DNA of 64,000 bases from Paenibacillus_F chitinolyticus_A. Its GTDB lineage: Bacteria; Bacillota; Bacilli; Paenibacillales; NBRC-103111. Shown one piece after another: positions 34,543 through 43,380 of the stretch. The stretch covers positions 5,332,001-5,396,000 of the forward strand of contig NZ_CP173427.1 in the NCBI RefSeq assembly GCF_045038035.1, in the 5' to 3' direction. Both the position numbers and the translations under genes were made by a program. Below the pieces are notes generated by a model that made no database searches, was not told the DNA's origin, and saw only the letters and a list, made by a program, of their open reading frames with translations. Numbering within the stretch: the stretch's first letter is position 1; each line of letters starts with the position of its first letter.

Positions 34543-35433
34543 TTACTCTACCCAAGTTTTGCGAAGCTCGTCAAATTTGCCCTGCAGCTTCATTTCGTCC
34601 ATCCATACGTCGAGGTAGTTCTCGAAGATGGTGTCGCCGCGCTGGATCATGAACGCTTTCTCGCTCTTCGTGAACGTATTGTCGGACAGAGCGGCATACA
34701 GACGCTTGTCCTTTTTCGCGTAGGTCAGCGCTTCGATGTTGTCGGTGATCATTACGTCATAGGTGCCGTCGGCAACCAGACCAGGGATGTCGAGGTTGTT
34801 TTGAACGACGGTCACGTTGGCGTTTTTCAGATGTTCGCGTACGAACACTTCGTTCGTGCCGCCCGGGTTAACGCCGATTCTTACCGTCGGTTTGTTGATA
34901 TCTTCAACGGATTTGTACTTGTCTTTGTCTTCCAGACGGATCAGCGGGGACTTGCCGAACGTGATGTAGCCTTCCGTCATTTGAGCTTTCTTCTGACGAT
35001 CGGTGTTGCGCGTTACGCCGCCTACGGCGATATCGAATTTGTCCGCCAGCATATCGGCCATCATGTTCGGCCAGGAAGTCTGTACGAAACGAACTTCAAC
35101 GCCCAGGCTTTTCGCCAGCTGCTTCGCCGCGTCGATGTCATAGCCTTCGTACTGCTTCGTTTCCGGGTTCAGGTAAGTGAACGGACGATAGTCGCCTGTC
35201 GTACCTACACGGATATATCCTTGAGCCACGATTTGGTCGAGGCGGGATTCGTATTTTTTCTTGTGGTCTTTTTTGAGCTCTTTCGCTTCATTGTTGTCCT
35301 GTGCCGCGGCCGTTACCGGAGCTACCGCATGAGACACGCTGATCGTCGAACCGACGGCAATTCCTCCCGCAAGCAGAGATACCGCCAATGCCCCTTTTAC
35401 CCATACGCCTGTCATGCTCTTCAACTGTTTCAT
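34543..35433 (-). CDS. Exported family-3 binding-fold protein resembling cyclohexadienyl dehydratase (PheC)
   Basis: A 296-residue exported protein with an SBP_bac_3 fold and signal peptide (VKGALAVSLLAGGIAVGS). Several blocks match what I recall of PheC rather than ordinary amino-acid receptors: RLDQIVAQGYIRVGTTGDYRPF, TSWPNMMADMLADKFDIAVGGV and VRIGVNPGGTNEVFVREHL. The Glu in the last block corresponds to the catalytic Glu of PheC. PheC makes phenylpyruvate or phenylalanine from prephenate or arogenate. No permease or ATPase lies nearby, as expected for an enzyme or a chemoreceptor helper. It lies 71 bp behind a chemoreceptor gene, same strand, with only a weak hairpin between. A receptor role remains possible. 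Confidence 0.7.
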   Translation of the reverse strand: MKQLKSMTGVWVKGALAVSLLAGGIAVGSTISVSHAVAPVTAAAQDNNEAKELKKDHKKKYESRLDQIVAQGYIRVGTTGDYRPFTYLNPETKQYEGYDIDAAKQLAKSLGVEVRFVQTSWPNMMADMLADKFDIAVGGVTRNTDRQKKAQMTEGYITFGKSPLIRLEDKDKYKSVEDINKPTVRIGVNPGGTNEVFVREHLKNANVTVVQNNLDIPGLVADGTYDVMITDNIEALTYAKKDKRLYAALSDNTFTKSEKAFMIQRGDTIFENYLDVWMDEMKLQGKFDELRKTWVE

Positions 35434-35504
35434 CGTTTATCGTCTCCAATTCTATTAGATGTGTAAAAAAATGTGCAGCCGGAGATTTTCCGCAGCCGGG
35501 AGTT

Positions 35505-37493
35505 TTACAGCGTAAACTTGCGCAATTCCTCCCGCAGTTGCTTCATCATGCTGTCGAGTGAATGCATGGAACGGGCCATGTCCTCCATCGCCTGGAGCTG
35601 ATCTCGCGTCGCGACGGCGACCTTCTGCGAATCGTCCGACGTATGCTTCGCGATTCCCTGCATCTCGTCTACGGATGCGGAAACCTCTTCCGCACCTGCG
35701 GACATTTCCTCCGAAGCCGCCGACACTTCCTGGATATTGGCCGCTACGTGCCGGGACGAGGACAGAATGTGCTGGAACTTCTCGCGCACTTCTTCAATCA
35801 GCTTAAGCCCGCCCTGAACGTTGCGGTCGCCGGCCGACATCGCATCGACGACGCGGTCGGTCTGGCTGCGGATATCGCCGAGAAGAACGGAAATCCGGCC
35901 TGCGGAGTCTTTCGACGCCTCGGCGAGCTTCTTCACTTCCTCGGCGACGACCGCAAAGCCGCGGCCGTGTTCGCCGGCCCGGGCCGCTTCGATGGACGCG
36001 TTCAGCGAGAGCAGGTTGATCTGCCCGGCCAGCTCCGTAATCGTGTCCACGATGCCGGAGATTTCGCCGGAGCGCTCATGCCACTGCTCCGCCGCCTGCA
36101 GGGCACGGGTCGTGCCGCTGCTGATCTCGTTCATCTGGCGCACCGTCTGCTCGACGACCTCGGCGCCCTCTTCGGCCTCGCGGGCCGCATCGGTAGCGGC
36201 TTCGGCCACAGTCGCGGACGTTTCCGCGATGCGGACGATCCCGCGCGACATCTCGCCCATGGAGAGCGTCACTTCGTGCGAGCTGCCGGCCTGCGCTTCC
36301 GCGCCCTGCGCGATCTGGGTGATCGCTTCGTTGGTCAGGCGGCTGGAATCCGCCGCAAGGTCGATCCGCTTGGCAAGATCGCTGCCCAGCTGAAGCACTT
36401 CGTTCGACGATTTCGACACGCCTTCGATCAACTGCTTGAGGTGACCGACCGTCTGATTGAAATCTTGAGACAGAACCGCGATTTCATCATTTCCGAGTAC
36501 CTCGACGGCATTGCTGAGATTGCCTTCCGCCACCAGCTTAACGGCTTTGTTAAGACGCGTGATCGGACGGACCAGCCGTGCGGCGAAGAGGTAAATCAGC
36601 CCCACCGCGATAACGAGCGTACCGAGCGAAATCAGCACAAGCTTGGTGGACAATTGGGTAACCGGAGCAAACAGTTCGGATTCGGGAGCGGTGATGAAGA
36701 TCCCCCATTTCAGCCCGGTAGGAGCATAGGAAACGTATTTCTTGTCTCCGTCCGTCGTGTAAGTGGCCGTTCCGCTTTCACCGGCGATGATTTTTTTATA
36801 AGCGTTTTGAAGCTCCGGGATCGGGATGTCCGATACGGATGTCTTCAGAATCATTTCTTTGTCCGGGTGCCATAAAAATTTGCCGGTTTTGCTGATCAGA
36901 TAAGCGTAACCCGTCTGTCCGAACTTCTCCTCCGAGACGTACGTCTGGATTTCGTTGATCGGGATGGTCGAGCCCGCGTAGCCGATCTGCTTCTTGTCCT
37001 TCATGATCGGCACGATCAGCGTCACGATGTTATTGCCTGTCCGTTTGGAAACGATCGGCTCGGAAACGACGATCTTGCCTTCGCCCTTGCCCGCTTCCTG
37101 GTAGTGGACGCGGTCGCTGACGTCCGTAACTTCCCCTTTGAAGTTGATGACGTTCTTGCCCGTCAAATCATGAGAAAAGAAAAACGTCTCAAACTCGGGA
37201 TATTGTTTCTGCGCCTGCTGGATCACTTTAAGATCCTGCTCCCGGCTTGCATCTTCCGAAAGCAGCTTGGTGACCGTTTCCACAATCGCGATTTTGTTCT
37301 CGAAAAACTTGTCGAGCTTCATGGCCAGTTGTTTGGATTGCAGGGCGGATTCCCTGTCCAGACTCGTGCTCAGCATCCTGGAAGCCGTCAAATAACTCGC
37401 CGTATACACGGCAGCCAAACTGACAATCAGAATCAGGCACATCAACCAAATCAGTTTTTGCTTAAGGCTGTTAAACTTCAGTAGAGCCTTCAT
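35505..37493 (-). CDS. Methyl-accepting chemotaxis protein with dCache sensor
   Basis: A 662-residue chemoreceptor. TM1 is at about 11-33, then a dCache-type extracellular region (FHD-like motifs: GYAYLISKTGKFLWHPD, GLKWGIFITAPESE), TM2 near 285-305 (LISLGTLVIAVGLIYLF), HAMP, and a signalling domain with ARAGEHGRGFAVVAEEVKKLA at the hairpin. The ATG at 37493 has GGGGAG 9 bp upstream. A perfect sigma-D-type promoter lies 139 bp upstream, tying it to the flagellar regulon. It is followed by a PheC-like binding-fold gene, which may deliver a ligand to it (inference). Confidence 0.94.
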   Translation of the reverse strand: MKALLKFNSLKQKLIWLMCLILIVSLAAVYTASYLTASRMLSTSLDRESALQSKQLAMKLDKFFENKIAIVETVTKLLSEDASREQDLKVIQQAQKQYPEFETFFFSHDLTGKNVINFKGEVTDVSDRVHYQEAGKGEGKIVVSEPIVSKRTGNNIVTLIVPIMKDKKQIGYAGSTIPINEIQTYVSEEKFGQTGYAYLISKTGKFLWHPDKEMILKTSVSDIPIPELQNAYKKIIAGESGTATYTTDGDKKYVSYAPTGLKWGIFITAPESELFAPVTQLSTKLVLISLGTLVIAVGLIYLFAARLVRPITRLNKAVKLVAEGNLSNAVEVLGNDEIAVLSQDFNQTVGHLKQLIEGVSKSSNEVLQLGSDLAKRIDLAADSSRLTNEAITQIAQGAEAQAGSSHEVTLSMGEMSRGIVRIAETSATVAEAATDAAREAEEGAEVVEQTVRQMNEISSGTTRALQAAEQWHERSGEISGIVDTITELAGQINLLSLNASIEAARAGEHGRGFAVVAEEVKKLAEASKDSAGRISVLLGDIRSQTDRVVDAMSAGDRNVQGGLKLIEEVREKFQHILSSSRHVAANIQEVSAASEEMSAGAEEVSASVDEMQGIAKHTSDDSQKVAVATRDQLQAMEDMARSMHSLDSMMKQLREELRKFTL

Positions 37494-37631
37494 ATTCACC
37501 GTCTCCCCTCCTCTTCCGTTATGTCGTACCCATCCGTTATCCGGTATGATCCAAAAAGATCGTTGTCGGCCCGCCAACTCTCCAGTCGTCTCCGGATTTG
37601 TCGGTCTCCCCGCAAAGGAAGCCCTCTTTTT

Positions 37632-37658
37632 ATATCGGCTAAAAGTCCTGGTTTTTTA
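37632..37658 (-). promoter_or_regulatory. Sigma-D promoter of the second chemoreceptor gene
   Basis: On the minus strand TAAA (37658-37655), a 15-bp spacer and GCCGATAT (37639-37632): an exact match to the Bacillus sigma-D consensus for motility and chemotaxis genes. Confidence 0.85.
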
Positions 37659-37776
37659 TACCTAATTTCGACATTAATTAAGAAATCTTTGTTGATATTT
37701 GTTGAACAATGATTGTTTATAACCATTTATTTGCATTAAAACGCCAACATTTCCTAATCCATCTTCTTCCACATGT

Positions 37777-37827
37777 AAAAAAATGAGACACCTCTTTCCG
37801 CCTTTTACGGCAGAAAAAAGGTGTCTC
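37777..37827 (-). terminator. Terminator at the end of the sugar operon
   Basis: GAGACACCT / AGGTGTCTC stem with an inner CCG...CGG; minus-strand ATTTTTTT follows. Confidence 0.85.
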
Positions 37828-37839
37828 TTTAAGTAAAGC

Positions 37840-38871
37840 TTACCCGACCGGAGTGCCCTGGCACATGATTTCCTTGCCGGAACGGGAGGATTCGTAGGTT
37901 CCCAATATGATCTCCAGCGAATGCCTTCCCTCCGTTCCGGGCACGATGGACTCTCTGCCCTCCCGGACAGCGAGCGCCATGTCCCGGATCTGGATCCGAT
38001 GGCCGTCGGGAATGACCTTGAACGGTTCGAATTCCGGGAGTTCCACAGGCTCCCCGTCGATTTTAAGCGCCACGATGTCGTCGTCTTCGATCACCAGGGA
38101 GCCCCTCTCCCCGTGAATTTCGATCCGGTGCACAGGCCCCAGATGCGCGGTGGTCGTAATTTCAAGCAGTCCCAGCGCGCCATTCTCGAACTGAAGCACC
38201 GATACCGCGGTATCTTCGACTTCGATATTTCTCAGAACGGCTTTGGCTTTGCCGTACAGGGAAGCCACGGGGCCCGCCAGCCACTGGAGGAGGTCCACCG
38301 TATGAATCCCCTGATTCATCATGGCCCCGCCCCCGTCCATCGCCCAAGTGCCGCGCCAGCCCGCGCTGTCGTAATACTCCTGGCTGCGGTAAATATTCAC
38401 ATAGCCCGAGCATAGGCTGAGCTTGCCCAGCCGGCCCTCCCGGATCAGCTCCCTGGCATACCGGGCAGCCGGAGACATCCGGCGGGGGAATACCGTCGAG
38501 AGGAGAACGCCGTTCTCGCGGCTTACCCGGATCATGTCGTCGAGGTCTGCCATCGTAATGGCCATCGGCTTTTCGACGAAGACATGCTTGCCCGCTTTGG
38601 CCGCCTGCACGGCCTGCCCGGCATGAAGCCCGCTCGGCGTACAGATGCAGACCACGTCCAGATCGTCGCGGGCCAGCATCTCTTCGAGGCTCTCGTAGAC
38701 CGCGGCCGAGTAGGTCTGTCCGAAACGGGCCGCGGTTTCCGGCACGAAGTCGTACACCGCGGTCAATTCCGCTTCCGGTGTCTCCTGGATTCCCTTGGCG
38801 TGAATGTCGGCGATGATGCCGCATCCGATAAGGCCGAACCGGACTGGCTGCGCCGTAACCGGTGTTGTCAT
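37840..38871 (-). CDS. Gfo/Idh/MocA-family NAD(P)-dependent sugar oxidoreductase
   Basis: A 343-residue two-domain oxidoreductase. The Rossmann motif is GLIGCGIIADIHAKG, the EKP lysine in HVFVEKPMA is catalytic, and the second-domain motif GGGAMMNQGIHTVDLLQWL holds the histidine pair. It would oxidise a hydroxyl of a sugar, inositol or glycoside. The ATG at 38871 has AGGGAAG upstream. It is the last gene of the six-gene carbohydrate unit, directly after a sugar isomerase/epimerase; this pairing is common in inositol-like and 3-keto-glycoside pathways. Confidence 0.9.
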   Translation of the reverse strand: MTTPVTAQPVRFGLIGCGIIADIHAKGIQETPEAELTAVYDFVPETAARFGQTYSAAVYESLEEMLARDDLDVVCICTPSGLHAGQAVQAAKAGKHVFVEKPMAITMADLDDMIRVSRENGVLLSTVFPRRMSPAARYARELIREGRLGKLSLCSGYVNIYRSQEYYDSAGWRGTWAMDGGGAMMNQGIHTVDLLQWLAGPVASLYGKAKAVLRNIEVEDTAVSVLQFENGALGLLEITTTAHLGPVHRIEIHGERGSLVIEDDDIVALKIDGEPVELPEFEPFKVIPDGHRIQIRDMALAVREGRESIVPGTEGRHSLEIILGTYESSRSGKEIMCQGTPVG

Positions 38872-38900
38872 AAGAAAGTCACTTCCCTTTCGATGGTAGG

Positions 38901-39872
38901 CTAATTTCCGCCGGGAGCGGACACGGATGAAGAGGACGAAGATGCCGGTGTCGGCGATGCTGGCGATGCGGTCGGGGATGCCGGTACTGTTCTCGGTACC
39001 GTCGTCGGTGCCGCTGCCCACGCCGTCTCCCGGAGCAGCTGCCGGACCGCGTCGCGGTCATGGGCAAGCTGCTCCAGGGGCGGGTACGGGGCGAAGCATT
39101 CGAGCGTCACCCAGCCCCCGTATCCCGTCTCAGCCAGCGCCTCGAAGAGCTCCCGGTGGTCCACTTCCCCCTCGCCGAGGCGGCACTGGAGGAAATGCTC
39201 TTCCCCGTGGCGGGTGACGTTGCGGAACGTTCCCGGCCCGCCCGCCTCGGGGATTCTTTTCTCGTCCTTCACATGGACATGGAGCAAGCGGTTGCCCAGC
39301 CCCGTAACGGAAGCGCGGCCGAAATCGGTGTCGCTGATGTACATGTTGCCCGCGTCGTGAATCAGTCCGACATTGTCTTCGCCGATCATCTCCAGCAGAC
39401 GCAGGGAGCTCTCTACGGTCTCGATCAGGCTCACATTGTGAATCTCCAGCAAAATTTTCTTCTCGTGCCTGCGGGCTTCCGCCGCACATTTTTTCAGCCA
39501 GTGGGCCGCCTTCTCATAATGGTAATCGGCAGCCAGGAAAGCGTTGGGCCCTCCCGGAAAAATACGGATCATGTCCGTCTCCAGATAATCCGCCCGCTCC
39601 AGCAAGCCGAGAAACTCGTCGTAAGCGGCTGCGCATTCGGGATCGCCCGATTCGGAAAACCGCCCCATGTAGCCTCCGAGCACGGGGATCTCCAGCACAT
39701 GCTCGTCCGCGAGCATGCGGATCTCTTTAACTCTTGCAAGAGAGGTCTGAGGCGAAAGATGGGGCTCCCGGCACGCGATTTCGATCCCGTCAAAACCGAG
39801 ATTCGCCGTGATTTTCATCGCTTCCTGAATACTGTACTCCATGAGAGCCCCGCTAAATGCCGCAATTTTCAT
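38901..39872 (-). CDS. Sugar phosphate isomerase/epimerase (xylose-isomerase-like TIM barrel)
   Basis: A 323-residue AP-endonuclease-2-type barrel (MKIAAFSGALMEYSIQEAMK; metal ligands in LLEIHNVSL, GLIHDAGNMY, HVHVKDEKR and VTLECF). It is similar to IolE/YcjR-type isomerases acting on keto-sugars. The last 34 or so residues are an unusual Thr/Pro/Ala/Ser tail (SPASPTPASSSSSS), absent from typical members. The ATG at 39872 has GGAGACGG upstream. It begins 17 bp after the permease gene, inside the operon. Confidence 0.85.
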   Translation of the reverse strand: MKIAAFSGALMEYSIQEAMKITANLGFDGIEIACREPHLSPQTSLARVKEIRMLADEHVLEIPVLGGYMGRFSESGDPECAAAYDEFLGLLERADYLETDMIRIFPGGPNAFLAADYHYEKAAHWLKKCAAEARRHEKKILLEIHNVSLIETVESSLRLLEMIGEDNVGLIHDAGNMYISDTDFGRASVTGLGNRLLHVHVKDEKRIPEAGGPGTFRNVTRHGEEHFLQCRLGEGEVDHRELFEALAETGYGGWVTLECFAPYPPLEQLAHDRDAVRQLLRETAWAAAPTTVPRTVPASPTASPASPTPASSSSSSVSAPGGN

Positions 39873-39889
39873 AAGGGAGCCGTCTCCTT

Positions 39890-40714
39890 TCACTTAATGC
39901 CCGAGGCACTGTGGTTCTGCACGAAATATTTTTCCGCGAACAGGAAAACAATCAGAATCGGCACCAGGCTTAGCAGTGCGGCCGCAACCATCAGCTGCTC
40001 GTTGCCGAACCACTGGCCCCCGAGGGAAAGAATGCCGATCGGAAGCGTAAACTTATCGTTCGAGGTCAAATAAATGACCGGCGTCAAAATTTCGTTCCAT
40101 TTGCCCATAAACGTAAAGATCGCCAGCGTGGCCAGAGTCGGCCTCGCCATCGGCATGAAGATCCGCCAGTACACCTGGATCGGGTTGCAGCCCTCCAGCT
40201 TCGCGGACTCCTCGTACTCCTTCGGAATGTTCATGAACGCCTGCCTCATCAGGAAAATGCCGAACGGCTGCGCGAGCCATTCGATCACCCACAGAGGCGT
40301 CAATGTATCGAGCAGTTGCAGCTTATTGAAAATAATAAAATGCGGGATGATGATGACGACCGGCGGGATCATCATCGTTCCGAGCACCATGACGAACAGC
40401 GCGTTCTTAAGCGGAAACCGGAGTCTGGCGAACGCATAGCCGACCATGGAGCACGAGAGCAGCGCCCCTATCACCGACAGCAGGGCAACGGTAAAGCTGT
40501 TCAGCGTGTACCCGCCGATATTGCCCAGCTTCAGCACCTCCGCGTAATTCGACCATTGGAAAATTTCCGGTATCCATTTCGGAGGCACGGCCGTGTACTC
40601 TTTATACGTTTTGAGCGAGTTCATCAGGGCCGTCGCAAACGGGACGATCATCACCAGCGACGACAAAATAATGGCCGTGTAACGGAGAATCGTCGGCAGC
40701 CTTTTATGTTTCAT
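39890..40714 (-). CDS. Carbohydrate ABC transporter permease, MalG type
   Basis: A 274-residue CUT1 permease with six helices and the EAA loop (EESAKLEGCNPIQVYWRIFMPMARP). It forms the channel with the MalF-type partner encoded immediately upstream. GAAAGGAG precedes the ATG. No ATPase is in the operon, which is normal for CUT1 systems that borrow MsmX/MsmK. Confidence 0.93.
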   Translation of the reverse strand: MKHKRLPTILRYTAIILSSLVMIVPFATALMNSLKTYKEYTAVPPKWIPEIFQWSNYAEVLKLGNIGGYTLNSFTVALLSVIGALLSCSMVGYAFARLRFPLKNALFVMVLGTMMIPPVVIIIPHFIIFNKLQLLDTLTPLWVIEWLAQPFGIFLMRQAFMNIPKEYEESAKLEGCNPIQVYWRIFMPMARPTLATLAIFTFMGKWNEILTPVIYLTSNDKFTLPIGILSLGGQWFGNEQLMVAAALLSLVPILIVFLFAEKYFVQNHSASGIK

Positions 40715-40771
40715 ACGGGGTTCTCCTTTCCGGCGGCGGAATCGCGCCAGAGTCTATTCCGCAAGGCACGG

Positions 40772-41725
40772 TCAATCGTAGTGGACCCATTTTTTCTGCA
40801 CCTTCATTTGAATCAGGGTGAGCGTGAACAGGATCATGAACAGCACCCAGGCGATAGCCGAGGCATAGCCCATCCGCATGAAGGTGAAGCCCTCGCGGTA
40901 CAGATACAGCATCAGAACGAGGCTCGAATTGTTCGGACCGCCCGCGGAGCTCATTTCCCCGCCCCCCGTCAGAACATACACCTGCTCAAAAGCCTGGAAC
41001 GTGCTGATCGTGCTCATAATGATGACCAGGAACGTGGTCGAGGAAATGAGCGGAAACGTAATCGACAGAAATTTACGCAGTGTACCCGCTCCGTCTATTT
41101 CGGCCGCCTCGTATAAATCTTGGGGCACGCTCTGCAGACCGGCCAGATAAATGACCATGATGTAGCCGATCCCCTTCCAGACGGCGATCAGAACCAGCAG
41201 CGGGATCACGAGCTTCCCGTCCTGCAGCCAGCGCTGCGGATCGAGTCCCAGCGAAGCCAGAATCGAGTTGGCGAAGCCGAAACGGGGATTGAAGATGGCG
41301 TCCGACACATACAAAATGACCGTCCACGAAGAGATCACGGGGATGAAATGGGCCATCCGGAACAGCTTCAGCCCTTTCAGCTTCTGGTTCAGCACGACGG
41401 CCAGGATCAGCGCCAGAATCGTCTGGGCCGGCACGAACAGAACCGCGAAATACAGTGTGTTCCACAGCGATTTCCAGAAGAGAGCGTCTCCGAACAGACG
41501 CCCGTAGTTGTCCAGTCCCGTCCATTTCGGAGGGTTCATCATGTCGTACTGCGAGAAGCTGAAATAGAGCGAAGCGATAAGAGGCCCGGCGACGAATACG
41601 ATAAAGTGAAGCAGGTAAGGGGAGACGAGCAGCAGTCCCCACTTCCCCTCCTGATCAAGTTTTCCAAGCTTTCTTGCCGGGGTCTGAGCTTTCGCATAGG
41701 CTTTGCCGCTTACGGTCTCGTTCAT
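40772..41725 (-). CDS. Carbohydrate ABC transporter permease, MalF type
   Basis: A 317-residue CUT1 permease: cytosolic N-terminus, six helices, EAA loop (YEAAEIDGAGTLRKFLSITFPLI). Partner of the MalG-type protein 57 bp downstream. GGGAGG lies upstream of the ATG at a rather long distance. Confidence 0.93.
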   Translation of the reverse strand: MNETVSGKAYAKAQTPARKLGKLDQEGKWGLLLVSPYLLHFIVFVAGPLIASLYFSFSQYDMMNPPKWTGLDNYGRLFGDALFWKSLWNTLYFAVLFVPAQTILALILAVVLNQKLKGLKLFRMAHFIPVISSWTVILYVSDAIFNPRFGFANSILASLGLDPQRWLQDGKLVIPLLVLIAVWKGIGYIMVIYLAGLQSVPQDLYEAAEIDGAGTLRKFLSITFPLISSTTFLVIIMSTISTFQAFEQVYVLTGGGEMSSAGGPNNSSLVLMLYLYREGFTFMRMGYASAIAWVLFMILFTLTLIQMKVQKKWVHYD

Positions 41726-41758
41726 AGAAAGCCCGACCTCCCTTCCGTAAATTGCGGT

Positions 41759-43114
41759 TTACTTCTTATAAAAATCATCCAGCACCTTCTGCACCGCCTT
41801 GTCGGCATCCGCCAGCGCGGCGTCTATCGGGGCGTCTCCGAGGAAAGCCCGCTGCGCGTTCTCGTTGAACTTCCCGACCCACTCTTCCCATACGGCGTTG
41901 TTGTCGAGCGTCTTGGCGAAGTCCAGGCTCTCCAGGAACGCCTTGCGGTTAGCCGGCTTCTCGCCCGCTTTCAGGAATACGTCGGAATTCGCGACGGATT
42001 TCTTCACCGGAATCGCTTCGCCGAGCGCCGCCCATTCTTTCTGGACGTCGTCTTCCGTCGCCCAGTATTTGATCCACTCCCAGGCTGCCTGCGCCTTGGC
42101 GTCCGCCGACTTCTGGTTCACGACCCAGGAGTTCGCGATAACCGGCGACACCCGCTTGCCGTCGGGCCCTTTGGGAAGCAGCGTGACATCGTAGTTCAGC
42201 TTCGCTTCGTTGGCGGCCAGCACGCGGGCGTAGATGCCGATGCGCATCGCAGCGGAACCGCTCGGGAATACCGCCATGGAGCTCTGGAAGCTTTTCAGAT
42301 CCACCGGATCGGTAATAATGCCCTTCTTCATGCCGTCCACCATCCACTCGAACGCCTGCTTGTTCTGCGGGCTGTTAATGATCGACTTTTGTGCCGTCTC
42401 GTCCAGAACGCCGCCCCCGTAGGATTTCATCACGGAGAACCAGCCTTCCGTAATGCTGAAGAAGGTCAGCCCGAACTGGTTGACGTTCTTCGGATCGAAG
42501 CCGGATTCGTCCGCCTTCTTGCCCTTGGCGTCAAGCGTTAGGAGGGCCGCATTCTTCTTCAAGTCTTCCCACGTCCAATTCTCATTGGGGTAGGCCACTC
42601 CGGCTTTATCGAACAAGTCCTTGTTGTAGAAAAGCGCTCCCACCTGAATGCCCTGCGGCACGGCCCAGTACTTCCCTTTGGCGTCTTTGTTGAAATCCAG
42701 CCCGTAGTAATCGTCCTTCTTCAAATCTTTGCCGATCCATTCGGTGAGGTCTTTAACCGCGCCCCGCTCCGCGTATTTCATGACATAGACTCCGTCCGAT
42801 AGCCATACGTCCGGCGCCTGGCCGGCCGCGATCTGCGTATCGAGCTTCTGGTAAAACTGCCCGTAAGGCGCGCTCTGGGTGTTTACTTTGATGTCCGGGT
42901 GCTTCTTCATAAACTTATCGATCAGTTCTTTCATCTTCGCATCCGACTTCCCGTCGGAATAATAACCGAGCAGAATTTCGACCGGCTTGCCGCCGTTGTC
43001 TTTGGAACCTCCGCCCGCCCCCGTCGTTTCCGCCGTTCCTTTCGAGCAGCCGGAACTTACCACAGCCAGTGTCAATGCCGATAGAAGCACGGTCGTCCAA
43101 GTCTTTCTTCTCAT
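41759..43114 (-). CDS. Carbohydrate-binding lipoprotein (SBP family 1)
   Basis: A 451-residue binding protein with lipobox (LAVVSSGCSKG), Gly-rich linker and the family-1 fold (EILLGYYSDGKSDAKMKELIDKFMKKHPDIKV; GQAPDVWLSDGVYVMKYAERGAV). It delivers an oligosaccharide to the two downstream permeases. The ATG at 43114 is chosen since the signal peptide starts there; a frame 21 codons longer runs into dispersed repeat copy 3. First transporter gene after the secreted glycosidase-like gene. Confidence 0.92.
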   Translation of the reverse strand: MRRKTWTTVLLSALTLAVVSSGCSKGTAETTGAGGGSKDNGGKPVEILLGYYSDGKSDAKMKELIDKFMKKHPDIKVNTQSAPYGQFYQKLDTQIAAGQAPDVWLSDGVYVMKYAERGAVKDLTEWIGKDLKKDDYYGLDFNKDAKGKYWAVPQGIQVGALFYNKDLFDKAGVAYPNENWTWEDLKKNAALLTLDAKGKKADESGFDPKNVNQFGLTFFSITEGWFSVMKSYGGGVLDETAQKSIINSPQNKQAFEWMVDGMKKGIITDPVDLKSFQSSMAVFPSGSAAMRIGIYARVLAANEAKLNYDVTLLPKGPDGKRVSPVIANSWVVNQKSADAKAQAAWEWIKYWATEDDVQKEWAALGEAIPVKKSVANSDVFLKAGEKPANRKAFLESLDFAKTLDNNAVWEEWVGKFNENAQRAFLGDAPIDAALADADKAVQKVLDDFYKK

Positions 43115-43161
43115 CTCTCGTTCAGCCCCTTGTCTCTTCAAAATGAAGTTGCTCAATCGGT

Positions 43162-43215
43162 GGTTGACCACCGTCATGTGACGCCAAGCACCGCGGGTCG
43201 GAAGGCTTCGCGCGG
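43162..43215 (+). repeat. Dispersed repeat, copy 3
   Basis: Positions 43162-43185 are the exact inverse of 7473-7496 (24 bp). CATGTGACGCCAAGC at 43175-43189 and the block at 43199-43215 also match copy 1 at 1959-1994. It also contains a GGTGGTTGACCACC palindrome at 43159-43172. Confidence 0.6.
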
Positions 43216-43380
43216 TAGTGTGGCATTCGCGCGCTGAAAGCAGTCCAATGGAACCTCCCGTCGTTTAGGTTCGTTCGTCAGCTCAATCGGCCTTAGGGAG
43301 TAGACCGTCCGCCGCGCAGTGCCGCAGCACACGCCCGGGATTCGCGCGGCGCTTAACGCCGGAAACCCGGCCCGCCTGCC

